Positions 1-7,877 of a stretch of 64,000 bases of DNA are shown piece after piece. Location of the stretch: positions 62,001 to 126,000 of the forward strand of contig NZ_JANUGU010000011.1 in NCBI RefSeq assembly GCF_024753145.1, written 5' to 3'. Within the stretch, counting starts at the first letter, position 1. Each line of letters begins with the position of its first letter. A program made the position numbers and the translations under genes. The stretch comes from Massilia terrae. GTDB taxonomy: Bacteria > Pseudomonadota > Gammaproteobacteria > Burkholderiales > Burkholderiaceae_D. The notes under the pieces are model-generated. The model was not told where the DNA came from. It worked only from the letters and a program-made list of their open reading frames with translations, and did no database searches.

Positions 1-25
1 TATACTCCCGGTCACGGACGGGCTT

Positions 26-56
26 CCAAAAAAGTTTCCGTAAGGAATTGTTACGG
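26..56 (-). terminator. Weak hairpin terminator after the 93-residue gene
   Basis: Just past the minus-strand stop codon, the arms CCGTAA and TTACGG flank a 7-nt loop. In the minus direction they are followed by AAAC and then six T. The stem is short, so termination may be partial. Confidence 0.4.
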
Positions 57-57
57 A

Positions 58-339
58 TCAGGACTCGCTGAAGATCGCGTCGTAGCCGTCGCGGCTGTCC
101 TCGGTGTCCTTCAATTCATCGACCAGGCCGAGGTCGAGCAGTTCCTCGACCGCGTTGATGAAGCTGTTGACCTTGGCCGCGCCGATCAGGCGGTAGATCT
201 CGCCGGCCTCGTTGCGCACCCCGATCAGCATTTTTTCCTGGCGTACTTCGTCGACCGGGGCCACGTCCAGCAGCAGGTTGCCGATGATGTGCTTGTCGAA
301 GTGGGCGGGCTTTTTTCCCTCGAGCAGCGTGGTTTTCAA
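58..339 (-). CDS. Conserved-looking small acidic protein of unknown function
   Basis: This is a 93-residue soluble protein with no signal peptide or membrane segment. I do not recognise the family. The N-terminal part (residues 1-55) reads as beta-rich, the middle (57-78) as an amphipathic helix, and the C-terminal tail is acidic (DELKDTEDSRDGYD). The start is TTG, but it is convincing because a strong AAGGAG lies 7 nt upstream. That Shine-Dalgarno overlaps the last codons of the MarR gene in front of it, so the two genes are very probably cotranscribed and translationally coupled. The role may be tied to whatever the MarR protein senses. That link is inference. Confidence 0.75.
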   Translation of the reverse strand: MKTTLLEGKKPAHFDKHIIGNLLLDVAPVDEVRQEKMLIGVRNEAGEIYRLIGAAKVNSFINAVEELLDLGLVDELKDTEDSRDGYDAIFSES

Positions 340-341
340 AA

Positions 342-794
342 TTACTCCTTTGCTTGCGGTGCTGCGGAAGCGTCGTGCATGCGTTGCCGCAGGGTGCCGA
401 GCGCCTCATCCAGCTTGTCGAAATCCGCCGCGCCGTACGCGGCAAACAGTGTCTTGCCGTGCTCGACGACTTTGGGGAACACCTCGCGGAACATGGCGTC
501 GCCGGCCGGCGTCAGGCGCACGTAGAACGAACGCTTGTCGCCGCTGTTGCGGCAACGCTCGACCACGCCCTTCTGCTCCAGCCGCTCGATCACCCCGGTC
601 AGCGTACCCTTGGTGATGAGTGTGCGCTCGCCCAGTTCCTTGTAGCTCATGCCCGCGGTGTTGCCGAGCGTGGCGACGATGTCGAACTGCGCGTGCGTCA
701 GCCCGCACGAGCGGACGAATTCGCCCGCATGCCGCTCGAAACCCTGCATGCATTCCGCCAGAAGCCGGACACTGCGTAAGTAACGTTCCCCCAT
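342..794 (-). CDS. MarR-family transcriptional regulator
   Basis: This is a 150-residue winged-helix regulator. The recognition region spans about residues 35-83 (QFDIVATLGNTAGMSYKELG, then TLITKGTLTGVIERLEQKG) and the wing is DKRSFYVRLTPAG at about 86-98. Length and layout are typical of MarR proteins, which bind palindromes as dimers and usually release DNA on binding a small phenolic or oxidant ligand. It is read away from the DMT transporter at 890, so that exporter is a plausible target. The ATG lies only six bases downstream of a perfect TATAAT on the minus strand (801-806), so the message may be leaderless. The ligand cannot be told from the sequence. Confidence 0.9.
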   Translation of the reverse strand: MGERYLRSVRLLAECMQGFERHAGEFVRSCGLTHAQFDIVATLGNTAGMSYKELGERTLITKGTLTGVIERLEQKGVVERCRNSGDKRSFYVRLTPAGDAMFREVFPKVVEHGKTLFAAYGAADFDKLDEALGTLRQRMHDASAAPQAKE

Positions 795-800
795 TCACAG

Positions 801-806
801 ATTATA
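801..806 (-). promoter_or_regulatory. -10 box directly in front of the MarR start codon
   Basis: The minus strand reads TATAAT, then six bases, then ATG. The spacing would put transcription initiation at or next to the start codon. No good -35 hexamer is seen 17 bases upstream. Confidence 0.4.
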
Positions 807-889
807 CCGCGCGCTGTTGCAGCCCATCCGTGCCTGCGGCCGCCCGGGGCCGGTGTTACCATAGATTCTTTGCCAACAGCATTTTTCCA

Positions 890-1801
890 ATGCCGCTACA
901 GAACCGCCGCTTGTCCGGCATTTTCGCCCTGCTGGTCGTCACCCTGGTGTGGGGCACGACCTTTCCCGCCATGAAGGCGCTGACCGCCAACTTTACGCCG
1001 GTCTGGATCATCTTCGTGCGCTTCGCGATGGCCGCCGTGCTGCTGTCACCCTTCCTGTTGCGCGCCGGGCGCGGCGACCTGCGCTCGGGGATGCTGCTTG
1101 GCCTGCTGTTGTTTTTCTGCTTCGTGGCCCAGGTCGAGGGGCTGGCGCTGACCAGTTCCAACCGCAATGCCTTCATCTGCGGCCTGAACGTACTGGTGGT
1201 GCCGCTGCTTGGCGTGCTGGGCGGGCGCCTGCCGGAAAAGCGCATCGTGCTGGCGCTGGTGCTCGCGATCGCCGGGCTGACCGCCCTGTGCTGGGATAGC
1301 GGGTCGTGGGGCCGCGGCGACACGCTGGCGCTGTTTTCGGCGCTGTCCTTCGGCGTCTACGTGAAGGTGATGGAGGTGCGCACCCAGGCCGCCACCAGCC
1401 TGCTGTCGGTGACCGCCGCGCAGATCGGCACCGTGGCCCTGTGCTCCGCGCTGTGGCTGCTGCTGCGCGAGGCGCCGCGCGGCCCCGAGGACATCGCCAA
1501 CTACTGGACCTACCTCGGCCAGCACACCGCACGCTACTGGATCAATTTCGCTTACCTGGGCGTGGTCGCGACCGCGGCCATCATCTCGCTGCAGACCTGG
1601 GGCCAGTCGCGCACCACCGCCAACGAGGCGGCCGTGATGTATTCCTTCGAGCCGGGCGCGGCGGCGGTGTTCGGCTTTTTCTGGCTGGGCGAAGCCCTGA
1701 CCGGCCGGGGCTGGCTCGGCGCGGTACTGTTGATCTCCGGTATGATAGTCAGTCAATGGAATTCCGAGAGCCGTCCGGCCGGCGCGCTCGCCCCCGAGTA
1801 A
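890..1801 (+). CDS. DMT-superfamily (EamA) transporter
   Basis: This is a 303-residue inner-membrane protein with about ten hydrophobic segments arranged as two EamA repeats. The first repeat opens with the diagnostic LVWGTTFPAMK at residues 19-29. Start ATG 890 is chosen because the protein then begins directly at the first membrane helix; upstream codons in this frame give no family-like sequence. EamA proteins export amino acids, metabolites or drugs, and the substrate is not predictable here. It ends 7-22 bases before the ArgR-type regulator on the same strand, so the two may be cotranscribed. An amino acid exporter next to an arginine regulator is attractive but unproven. The MarR regulator is divergent. 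Confidence 0.85.
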   Translation: MPLQNRRLSGIFALLVVTLVWGTTFPAMKALTANFTPVWIIFVRFAMAAVLLSPFLLRAGRGDLRSGMLLGLLLFFCFVAQVEGLALTSSNRNAFICGLNVLVVPLLGVLGGRLPEKRIVLALVLAIAGLTALCWDSGSWGRGDTLALFSALSFGVYVKVMEVRTQAATSLLSVTAAQIGTVALCSALWLLLREAPRGPEDIANYWTYLGQHTARYWINFAYLGVVATAAIISLQTWGQSRTTANEAAVMYSFEPGAAAVFGFFWLGEALTGRGWLGAVLLISGMIVSQWNSESRPAGALAPE

Positions 1802-1823
1802 ATGATCGTTGTCCCTTGCCCAG

Positions 1824-2765
1824 ATGCCGCAAGCTGACCTGTCCGTCCTGGCGCAGGAACGGCCGCTGCGCATCCTGCTGCTGGACGCCGGCGCGCCGGA
1901 CACGCTGACCTGGTCCGGGCTGTACCAGCCGCTGCGCATGGCCGCCAAGATCGTGGGGCCGGAGCGCCTGCACGTGGACGTGCGCAGCCCCGACAAATTC
2001 GGCGCCGACGGCGCCCGGCCCTGGCACCTGGTGTTGCTGGTGGCGGACGAATCCGAGAGCGGCCTGAAGCCGGCCAATATGCGGGCCCTGGTGGCGCGCT
2101 GCCGCGCCACGCCGTTCTGGGGCGGGGTGGGCGCGGGCGTGCTGTGGCTGGCCGATGCGGGCGCGCTGGGCGGGGTCCGCGCGGCGCTGCCGTGGTCGCT
2201 GTACGTGGAAGCGGGCGACAGCGCGGATTCGGCAGTGTTCACGCCCCATCTCTACGAAATCGACGACAACCGGCTGACCTGCAGCGGCGGCGCGGCCAGC
2301 ATCGACTTCGCGCTGACCCTGGTCGAGCAGCTGTTCGGCGCGACGGTGCAGGCGCAGGTGAAGGAAGTGCTGTGCGTGGACCGCGTGCGCGGGCCGGACG
2401 AGCGCCAGCGGGTGGCGCTGCAGGCCCGCTTCGGCGCCCTGCAGCCCAAGCTGACCGAGGCGGTGACCCTGATGGAGGCGAATATCGAGGAGCCGCTGTC
2501 GACCGACGAAATCGCGCAGCTGGCGGGGATTTCGCGGCGGCAGCTGGAGCGGTTGTTCAAGCAATACCTGGGAACGCTGCCGTCGCGCTACTACCTCGAA
2601 CTGCGCCTGAAGCGGGCGCGGCAGCTGCTGCTGGATACCAATCACTCGATCGTGCAGGTGGGGCTGATGTGCGGGTTTTCGTCCGGTTCCCACTTCTCCA
2701 CGGCCTTTGGCGCCCTGTTCGGCAAGACGCCGCGCGAGGAGCGCCAGCGCAAACTCGGCCAATAA
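1824..2765 (+). CDS. argR: GlxA/AraC-family regulator resembling ArgR of arginine catabolism
   Basis: This 313-residue protein has an N-terminal DJ-1/PfpI-like (GATase1-like) sensor domain (about 1-190) and a C-terminal AraC double helix-turn-helix (about 210-308). The HTH part (LMEANIEEPLSTDEIAQL, SRRQLERLFKQYLG, SRYYLELRLKRARQLL, CGFSSGSHFS) strongly resembles Pseudomonas aeruginosa ArgR. That protein activates the aru/ast operon and gdhB in response to arginine. Its place directly upstream of astC supports the same job. The start is uncertain: ATG 1824 has a poor ribosome site, and an in-frame TTG at 1809 would add five residues. It is unrelated to the hexameric ArgR of E. coli. Confidence 0.88.
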   Translation: MPQADLSVLAQERPLRILLLDAGAPDTLTWSGLYQPLRMAAKIVGPERLHVDVRSPDKFGADGARPWHLVLLVADESESGLKPANMRALVARCRATPFWGGVGAGVLWLADAGALGGVRAALPWSLYVEAGDSADSAVFTPHLYEIDDNRLTCSGGAASIDFALTLVEQLFGATVQAQVKEVLCVDRVRGPDERQRVALQARFGALQPKLTEAVTLMEANIEEPLSTDEIAQLAGISRRQLERLFKQYLGTLPSRYYLELRLKRARQLLLDTNHSIVQVGLMCGFSSGSHFSTAFGALFGKTPREERQRKLGQ

Positions 2766-2773
2766 ACGTTGAA

Positions 2774-2880
2774 CCGTCGTCCCGGCGGAGGCCGGGATCC
2801 ATGCTGAGCCAACTGGCCTGCGGCGTAACTTTTCGACTACTCAGATTGTCTTTGGGTCCCGGCCTGCGCCGGGACGACGG
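2774..2880 (-). repeat. REP-like dimer (copy a), spacer in reverse orientation
   Basis: Two hairpins with outer arms CCGTCGTCCCGG and CCGGGACGACGG enclose a spacer. It follows argR and is the first of ten copies of this family in the window. It may also act as the argR terminator. Confidence 0.8.
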
Positions 2881-2955
2881 TCTTGAGGGTAGTTGCCCTA
2901 ACTAAAAATGAAAATGCCTGTCGCAGATTGAAAAGAACTTGCCAATTTGCGTTCC

Positions 2956-2961
2956 TATAAT
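2956..2961 (+). promoter_or_regulatory. -10 box of the astC promoter
   Basis: A perfect TATAAT lies 65 bases upstream of the astC start. No matching -35 hexamer is found at 16-18 bases; the nearest TTGAAA (2928-2933) is 22 bases away. A good -10 with a poor -35 is what an activator-dependent promoter, for example one driven by ArgR, would look like. Confidence 0.5.
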
Positions 2962-3026
2962 TGCTTGACTGCGCGGCAGAGATGTCCGCGCATCCCCTAT
3001 TGATTCGATTGGATGAGGAAGAAGCC

Positions 3027-4271
3027 ATGAACGCAAAGCTTGATTCGGGTGTCACTACGCGGCCTGTCACTCGGCAGACCTTCGACGAGGTCCTCGTCCC
3101 GACCTACGCCCCCGCCAATTTCGTGCCGGTGCGTGCTTCGGGCCTGGACGTGTGGGACCAGGAAGGCAAGCATTACCTCGACTTCACCTCCGGCATCGCC
3201 GTGTGCTCGCTGGGCCACTCGAACCCGGTGCTGAACGCGGCCGTCATCAAGCAGATGCAGACCGCCTGGCACTTCTCCAACGCCTACACCAACGAGCCGG
3301 TGCTGCGCCTGGGCCTGGCCCTGACCGAAGCCACCTTCGCCGACCGCGCCTTCTTCTGCAACTCGGGCGCCGAAGCCAATGAGGCCGCGCTCAAGCTGGC
3401 GCGCAAGTACGCGCACGCCAAGTTCGGCCCGCACAAGTCGCGCATCGTGTCCTGCCTGTCGTCGTTCCACGGCCGCACCCTGTTCACGGTGTCGGTCGGC
3501 GGCCAGTCGAAGTACACCGAAGGCTTCGAGCCGCTGCCGCAGGACATCAACCACATCAACTACAACGACATCGAGTCCGCACGCGCCGCGATCACCGATG
3601 ACGTCTGCGCGGTCATCGTCGAGCCGATCCAGGGCGAAGGCGGCGTGATCCCGGGCGACCTGGCCTTCCTCAAGGAGCTGCGCGAGCTGTGCAACAAGAC
3701 CGGCGCCCTGTTGATCTTCGACGAAGTGCAGTCCGGCGTGGGCCGCACCGGCGCCCTGTTCGAGTACATGAACATCGGTATCACCCCGGACATCCTGACC
3801 TCGGCCAAGGCGCTGGGCAACGGCTTCCCGATCGGCGCCATGCTGACCACCAACGAGATCGCCCAGCAGTTCAACGTCGGCGCCCACGGCACCACCTACG
3901 GCGGCAACCCGCTGGCCGCGACCGCCGCGCTGACCGTGCTGGACGAGATGTCCAAGCCGGGCTTCTTCGACCGCGTCAAGGAAGCCTCCGCCAGGATCTT
4001 CGCCAACCTCGAACAGCTGGCGGTCGACTACCCGCAGCTGTTCGGCAAGGTGCGCGGCAAGGGCCTGCTGATCGGCCTGCCGATGGCCGAAGGCTACAAG
4101 GGCAAGGCCAAGGACTACACCAAGACCGCCGAAAAGCTCGGCCTGATGCTGCTGGTGGCCGGCCCCGACGTGGTGCGCCTGGCGCCGCCGCTGGTGGTGT
4201 CGGACGCGCAGATCGCGGAAGCCGACCGCATCATGCGCCAGGCCGCGGACGAGTTCCTGAAGGCGGCGTAA
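3027..4271 (+). CDS. astC: Succinylornithine/acetylornithine aminotransferase (AST step 3)
   Basis: This is a 414-residue class III PLP-dependent aminotransferase. In the AST pathway it converts N2-succinylornithine plus 2-oxoglutarate to succinylglutamate semialdehyde plus glutamate in the cytoplasm. Motifs seen are NSGAEANEAALKLAR, SSFHGRT, EPIQGEGG, DEVQSGVGRTG (Asp near 232) and SAKALGNGFPIGAM with the Schiff-base Lys near 261. The sequence would also fit ArgD, but the position as the first gene of an ast operon favours astC/aruC; dual function is known in this family. ATG 3027 is chosen because GAGGAAGAAG lies just upstream. The operon runs on through astB, and the astC-aruF gap holds a strong hairpin. 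Confidence 0.93.
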   Translation: MNAKLDSGVTTRPVTRQTFDEVLVPTYAPANFVPVRASGLDVWDQEGKHYLDFTSGIAVCSLGHSNPVLNAAVIKQMQTAWHFSNAYTNEPVLRLGLALTEATFADRAFFCNSGAEANEAALKLARKYAHAKFGPHKSRIVSCLSSFHGRTLFTVSVGGQSKYTEGFEPLPQDINHINYNDIESARAAITDDVCAVIVEPIQGEGGVIPGDLAFLKELRELCNKTGALLIFDEVQSGVGRTGALFEYMNIGITPDILTSAKALGNGFPIGAMLTTNEIAQQFNVGAHGTTYGGNPLAATAALTVLDEMSKPGFFDRVKEASARIFANLEQLAVDYPQLFGKVRGKGLLIGLPMAEGYKGKAKDYTKTAEKLGLMLLVAGPDVVRLAPPLVVSDAQIAEADRIMRQAADEFLKAA

Positions 4272-4282
4272 CGGCCTTCCAC

Positions 4283-4310
4283 CAGGGCCGGCCCGCATGC
4301 GGCCGGCCTG
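4283..4310 (+). other. Intercistronic stem-loop between astC and aruF
   Basis: Two GGCCGGCC blocks (4286-4293 and 4301-4308) separated by seven bases form a very GC-rich hairpin inside the operon. No T-run follows, so it is more likely an mRNA-stability or partial attenuation element than a terminator. Confidence 0.45.
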
Positions 4311-4337
4311 TCGCCCGCACTCTAGTAGGGAGTTCAC

Positions 4338-5369
4338 ATGTTTGTTGTCCGTCCGGTCGAACGCGCGGATGTCGGCGCCCTTGAGACCCTGGCCGCGCTG
4401 CCGATGCCCGGCGTGCACACGCTGCCGCGCACGCGCGACAAGCTGGCCGCCTCGGTCGAACGCTCGATCGCCTCGTTCGCCGCCCATGTCGACATCCCGA
4501 GCGAAGAGTCGTACATGTTCGTGCTCGAAGACCTCGCTACCGGCGAAATCGCCGGCACCGCCGCGATCCACGCGTCGGCCGGCTCCAACGGCACCTACTT
4601 CGCCTTCCGCAACGACGTGATCCAGCAGGTCTCGCGCGACCTGAACATCAGCCACAGCGTGCACGCGCTGACGCTGTGCTCCGAACTGACCGCCTACTCG
4701 CAGCTGTCCGGCTTCTACGCCAAGGACGTGGGCGGCGACGGCGCCGAAGCCGCGCTGCTGTCGCGCGCGCGCCTGCTGTTCGCGGTGCTGGCGCCGCACC
4801 GCTTCGGCGACCGCTTCTTCGTGCCGCTGGCCGGCCGTAGCGACAGCAAGGGCCAGTCGCCGTTCTGGAATGCGCTGGGCCGCAAATTCTTCAAGATGGA
4901 CTTCCTCGACGCCGAGCGCATCATCGGCGGCTCGCGCAACCGCACGCTGATCCTGGAGCTGATGCCGCACTACCCGGTGTACGTGCCGCTGCTGCCGGGC
5001 GATGCCCAGGCCGCGATGGGCCAGATCCATCCCAGCGGCCAGCTCGCGTTCAACCTGCTGGCCGAGGAAGGCTTCGAGGCCGACGAATACATCGACATCT
5101 TCGACGGCGGCCCGATCCTGCTGGCGCACAAGGGCGCGCTGCGCTCCTTCGCCGGCTCGATGATGCGGCGCGTCGCCACCACCGAACGGCTGGCCGCCGC
5201 GCGCGAATCGCTGGTCAGCTACGCGGTGGCGCGCAGCGAGCAGCAGTTCCGCGCCATCACGGTGGCCGCGCCGCCGGTCGAAACCGGCGAGGCGATCCAC
5301 CTGCCGCGCGAAGCCCAGCAGGCGCTGCGCGTGGAGCCGGGCGAGAACGTCATCTGCGTCAGAATCTGA
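4338..5369 (+). CDS. aruF: Arginine N-succinyltransferase, alpha subunit
   Basis: This 343-residue protein of the AstA family has a GNAT-like fold. With the next gene it transfers succinyl from succinyl-CoA to the alpha-amino group of arginine, the first AST step. Typical features are the N-terminal FVVRPVERADVGALETLA, the SYMFVLEDLATGEIAGTAAIHA block and the conserved FFKMDF at about residue 194. The start has GGGAG seven bases upstream. As in Pseudomonas (aruF-aruG) there are two paralogous subunits; enteric bacteria have one AstA. The next start lies 11 bases after this stop. Confidence 0.95.
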   Translation: MFVVRPVERADVGALETLAALPMPGVHTLPRTRDKLAASVERSIASFAAHVDIPSEESYMFVLEDLATGEIAGTAAIHASAGSNGTYFAFRNDVIQQVSRDLNISHSVHALTLCSELTAYSQLSGFYAKDVGGDGAEAALLSRARLLFAVLAPHRFGDRFFVPLAGRSDSKGQSPFWNALGRKFFKMDFLDAERIIGGSRNRTLILELMPHYPVYVPLLPGDAQAAMGQIHPSGQLAFNLLAEEGFEADEYIDIFDGGPILLAHKGALRSFAGSMMRRVATTERLAAARESLVSYAVARSEQQFRAITVAAPPVETGEAIHLPREAQQALRVEPGENVICVRI

Positions 5370-5380
5370 GAGGGAACACG

Positions 5381-6415
5381 ATGCTCGTTATCCGTGCCAT
5401 CCAAGCGCAAGACCTGGACGCCCTGATCGACATGGCGCGCCAGGTCGGCAGCGGCATGACCACCCTCAAGCCCGACCGCGAGATGCTGGGCGCGCGCGTC
5501 GACTGCGCGGTCGCCTCGTTCGCGCAGGCGATCCCGCCGGAAGAGCGCGACTACATGTTCGTGCTGGAGGACACCGAGGCCGGCGGCATCGTCGGCGTGT
5601 GCGCGATCAAGGGCGCGGTCGGCCTCACCGAGCCGTTCTACAACTACCGCATCGGCACCCTGGTGCACTCCAGCCGCGAACTGGGCGTGTTCACCCGCAT
5701 GGAGACGCTGTACCTGTCGAACGACCTGACCGGCTCCACCGAACTGTGCTCGCTGTTCCTGCTGCCCGAGTATCGCAGCGGCTACAACGGCAAATGGTTG
5801 TCCAAGAGCCGCTTCCTGTTCATCGCGCAGTTCCAGCAGATGTTCACCGAGAAGATCATCGCGGAGATGCGCGGCTTCCAGGCCGACGACGGCACCAGCC
5901 CCTTCTACGAGGGCCTCGGCCGGCACTTCTTCAAGATGGACTTCAACCACGTCGACGGCCTGACCGCGCTCGGCAAGAAGTCCTTCATCGCCGAGCTGAT
6001 GCCGCGCCAGCCGCTGTACGTGGCCTACCTGCCGCAAGATGCGCAGGACGTGATCGGCCAGGTGCATCGCTCGACCCTCCCGGCGCGCAAGCTGCTGGAG
6101 GCCGAAGGCATGCACTACGAAGGCTATATCGACATCTTCGACGCCGGCCCGGTGTTGCAGGGTCGCGTGGCCGAATTGCGCGCGGTGCGCGACAGCGTGC
6201 TGGCCATCGCCGAGGAAGGGCGCAGCGACGAGGACACCGACCACATGCTGGTCTCGAACACCAAGCTGGACGACTTCAGGATGGTGCTGGCGCGCGGCGT
6301 GCCCGGCGAGGCGCGCGTCACGCTCACCGCCCAGGAGCTGTCGCTGCTGCATTGCCAGGCGGGCGATCAGGTGCGCACGCTGGCGCTCAACGTTAGGAAG
6401 AACACGAATGGCTAA
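5381..6415 (+). CDS. aruG: Arginine N-succinyltransferase, beta subunit
   Basis: This 344-residue AstA-family protein is paralogous to the preceding gene along its full length. Shared blocks are LVIRAIQAQDLDALIDMA at the start, DYMFVLEDTEAGGIVGVCAI, SLFLLPEYRSGYNGKWLSKSR and HFFKMDFNHVDG. The second member of the pair normally carries the more canonical transferase motifs and forms the heteromeric enzyme with the alpha subunit. The ribosome site AGAGGGAA is nine bases from the ATG. Its stop overlaps the astD start by eight bases, which indicates translational coupling. Confidence 0.95.
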   Translation: MLVIRAIQAQDLDALIDMARQVGSGMTTLKPDREMLGARVDCAVASFAQAIPPEERDYMFVLEDTEAGGIVGVCAIKGAVGLTEPFYNYRIGTLVHSSRELGVFTRMETLYLSNDLTGSTELCSLFLLPEYRSGYNGKWLSKSRFLFIAQFQQMFTEKIIAEMRGFQADDGTSPFYEGLGRHFFKMDFNHVDGLTALGKKSFIAELMPRQPLYVAYLPQDAQDVIGQVHRSTLPARKLLEAEGMHYEGYIDIFDAGPVLQGRVAELRAVRDSVLAIAEEGRSDEDTDHMLVSNTKLDDFRMVLARGVPGEARVTLTAQELSLLHCQAGDQVRTLALNVRKNTNG

Positions 6416-7877
6416 TCTGTCGAACTACATCAAGGGCGAATGGCAGGCCGGCAGCGGCGCGCTGCTGGCGACGGTCGACCCGTCCACCGGCCGCCAGACC
6501 TGGACCAGCAATGAATCGACCGCGGACGACGTGGCGCGCGCCGCGCAGGCCGCGCACGACAAGTTCGAGGACTGGGCGCTCACGCCGCTGGAACAGCGCA
6601 TCGCCATCTGCCAGCGCTTCCGCGACCTGCTGAAGGAGCACGCCGAGGAACTGGCCGCCATCATCGCGGAGGAAGTCGGCAAACCCCTGTGGGAAGCGCG
6701 CACCGAAGTGGCCACCATGGCCAACAAGATCGATATCTCGGTCGCTTCCTACAATGCGCGCACCGGCGAGAGCGCGGCCAAGGTTGCCGACGGCACCGCC
6801 GTGCTGCGCCACCGTCCGCACGGCGTGTTCGCCGTGTTCGGGCCGTACAACTTCCCGGGCCACCTCCCGAACGGGCACATCGTCCCGGCCCTCATTGCCG
6901 GCAACACGCTGGTGTTCAAGCCCAGTGAATACGCGCCGCGCACCGCCGTGAAGACCGTGCAGCTGTGGCAGCAGGCCGGCCTGCCCGCGGGTGTGCTCAA
7001 CCTCGTCAACGGCGGCCGCGAAACCGGCGTGGCGCTGGGCCAGAATCCGCTGGTCGACGGCGTGCTGTTCACCGGCAGCAGCCAGACCGGCGCCGCGCTG
7101 CACCGCCAGTTCGCGGGCCAGACCGGCAAGCTGCTGGCGCTGGAGATGGGCGGGAACAATCCGCTGGTGGTGTGGGACGTGCAGGACATCGACGCCGCCG
7201 TGCACCATGCCGTCATGTCGGCCTTCATCTCGGCCGGCCAGCGCTGCACCTGCGCGCGCCGCCTGATCGTGCAGGACACGCCGCAGGGCCAGGCTTTCAT
7301 CGAGCGCCTGGTCGAGGTGGCGGGCAAGCTGCAGGTCGGGCCGTCGAACGCCGAGCCGCAGCCGTTCATGGGCCCCGTGGTCTCGAGCGCCGTCGCCGCC
7401 AAGCTGGTCAAGGCGCAGGAAGCGATGGAAGAGAAGGGCGGCAAGGTGCTGCTGCGCATGCGCCAGCTGGACCCGGACACCGGCTTCGTCAGCGCCGGCA
7501 TCGTCGACGTGACCGATGCGCAGGCGATTCCCGACGAGGAGTGGTTCGGCCCGCTGCTGCAGGTGATCCACGTGAAGGATTTCGACGCCGCGATCAAGGC
7601 GGCCAATGCTACCGAATTCGGCCTCGCCGCCGCGCTGCTGTCGCCGTCGGAAGAGCTGTGGAAGCGCTTCGCGGTGCGCGCCCGTGCCGGCATCGTCAAC
7701 TGGAACCGCCCGACCACCGGCGCGGCCAGCTCGGCGCCCTTCGGCGGTGTCGGCAAGTCCGGCAACCATCGCCCGAGCGCCTATTACGCGGCCGACTACT
7801 GCGCCTATCCGGTCGCATCGATCGAGGCCGCCACCATCGAAATGCCGGCCAAGCTGTCGCCGGGACTGGTGTTCTGA
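6408..7877 (+). CDS. astD: N-succinylglutamate 5-semialdehyde dehydrogenase (AST step 4)
   Basis: This 489-residue NAD-dependent aldehyde dehydrogenase oxidises succinylglutamate semialdehyde to succinylglutamate. Catalytic Cys280 lies in SAGQRCTCARR and the general-base Glu near 246 in LALEMGGNNP. The cofactor region is FGPYNFPGHLPNGHIVPAL with GSSQTG downstream. Length matches AstD/AruD. The ATG has GGAAG upstream inside aruG. The TGA shares its final A with the astB ATG (TGATG), so expression is coupled. Confidence 0.96.
   Translation: MANLSNYIKGEWQAGSGALLATVDPSTGRQTWTSNESTADDVARAAQAAHDKFEDWALTPLEQRIAICQRFRDLLKEHAEELAAIIAEEVGKPLWEARTEVATMANKIDISVASYNARTGESAAKVADGTAVLRHRPHGVFAVFGPYNFPGHLPNGHIVPALIAGNTLVFKPSEYAPRTAVKTVQLWQQAGLPAGVLNLVNGGRETGVALGQNPLVDGVLFTGSSQTGAALHRQFAGQTGKLLALEMGGNNPLVVWDVQDIDAAVHHAVMSAFISAGQRCTCARRLIVQDTPQGQAFIERLVEVAGKLQVGPSNAEPQPFMGPVVSSAVAAKLVKAQEAMEEKGGKVLLRMRQLDPDTGFVSAGIVDVTDAQAIPDEEWFGPLLQVIHVKDFDAAIKAANATEFGLAAALLSPSEELWKRFAVRARAGIVNWNRPTTGAASSAPFGGVGKSGNHRPSAYYAADYCAYPVASIEAATIEMPAKLSPGLVF

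Noticed and set aside
2997..5300. Very long open frame on the minus strand across astC and aruF
   Set aside because: It lies antisense to two well-identified ast genes. Its translation is low-complexity (Gln, Arg, Gly, Val, His runs) typical of the complement of GC-rich codons.
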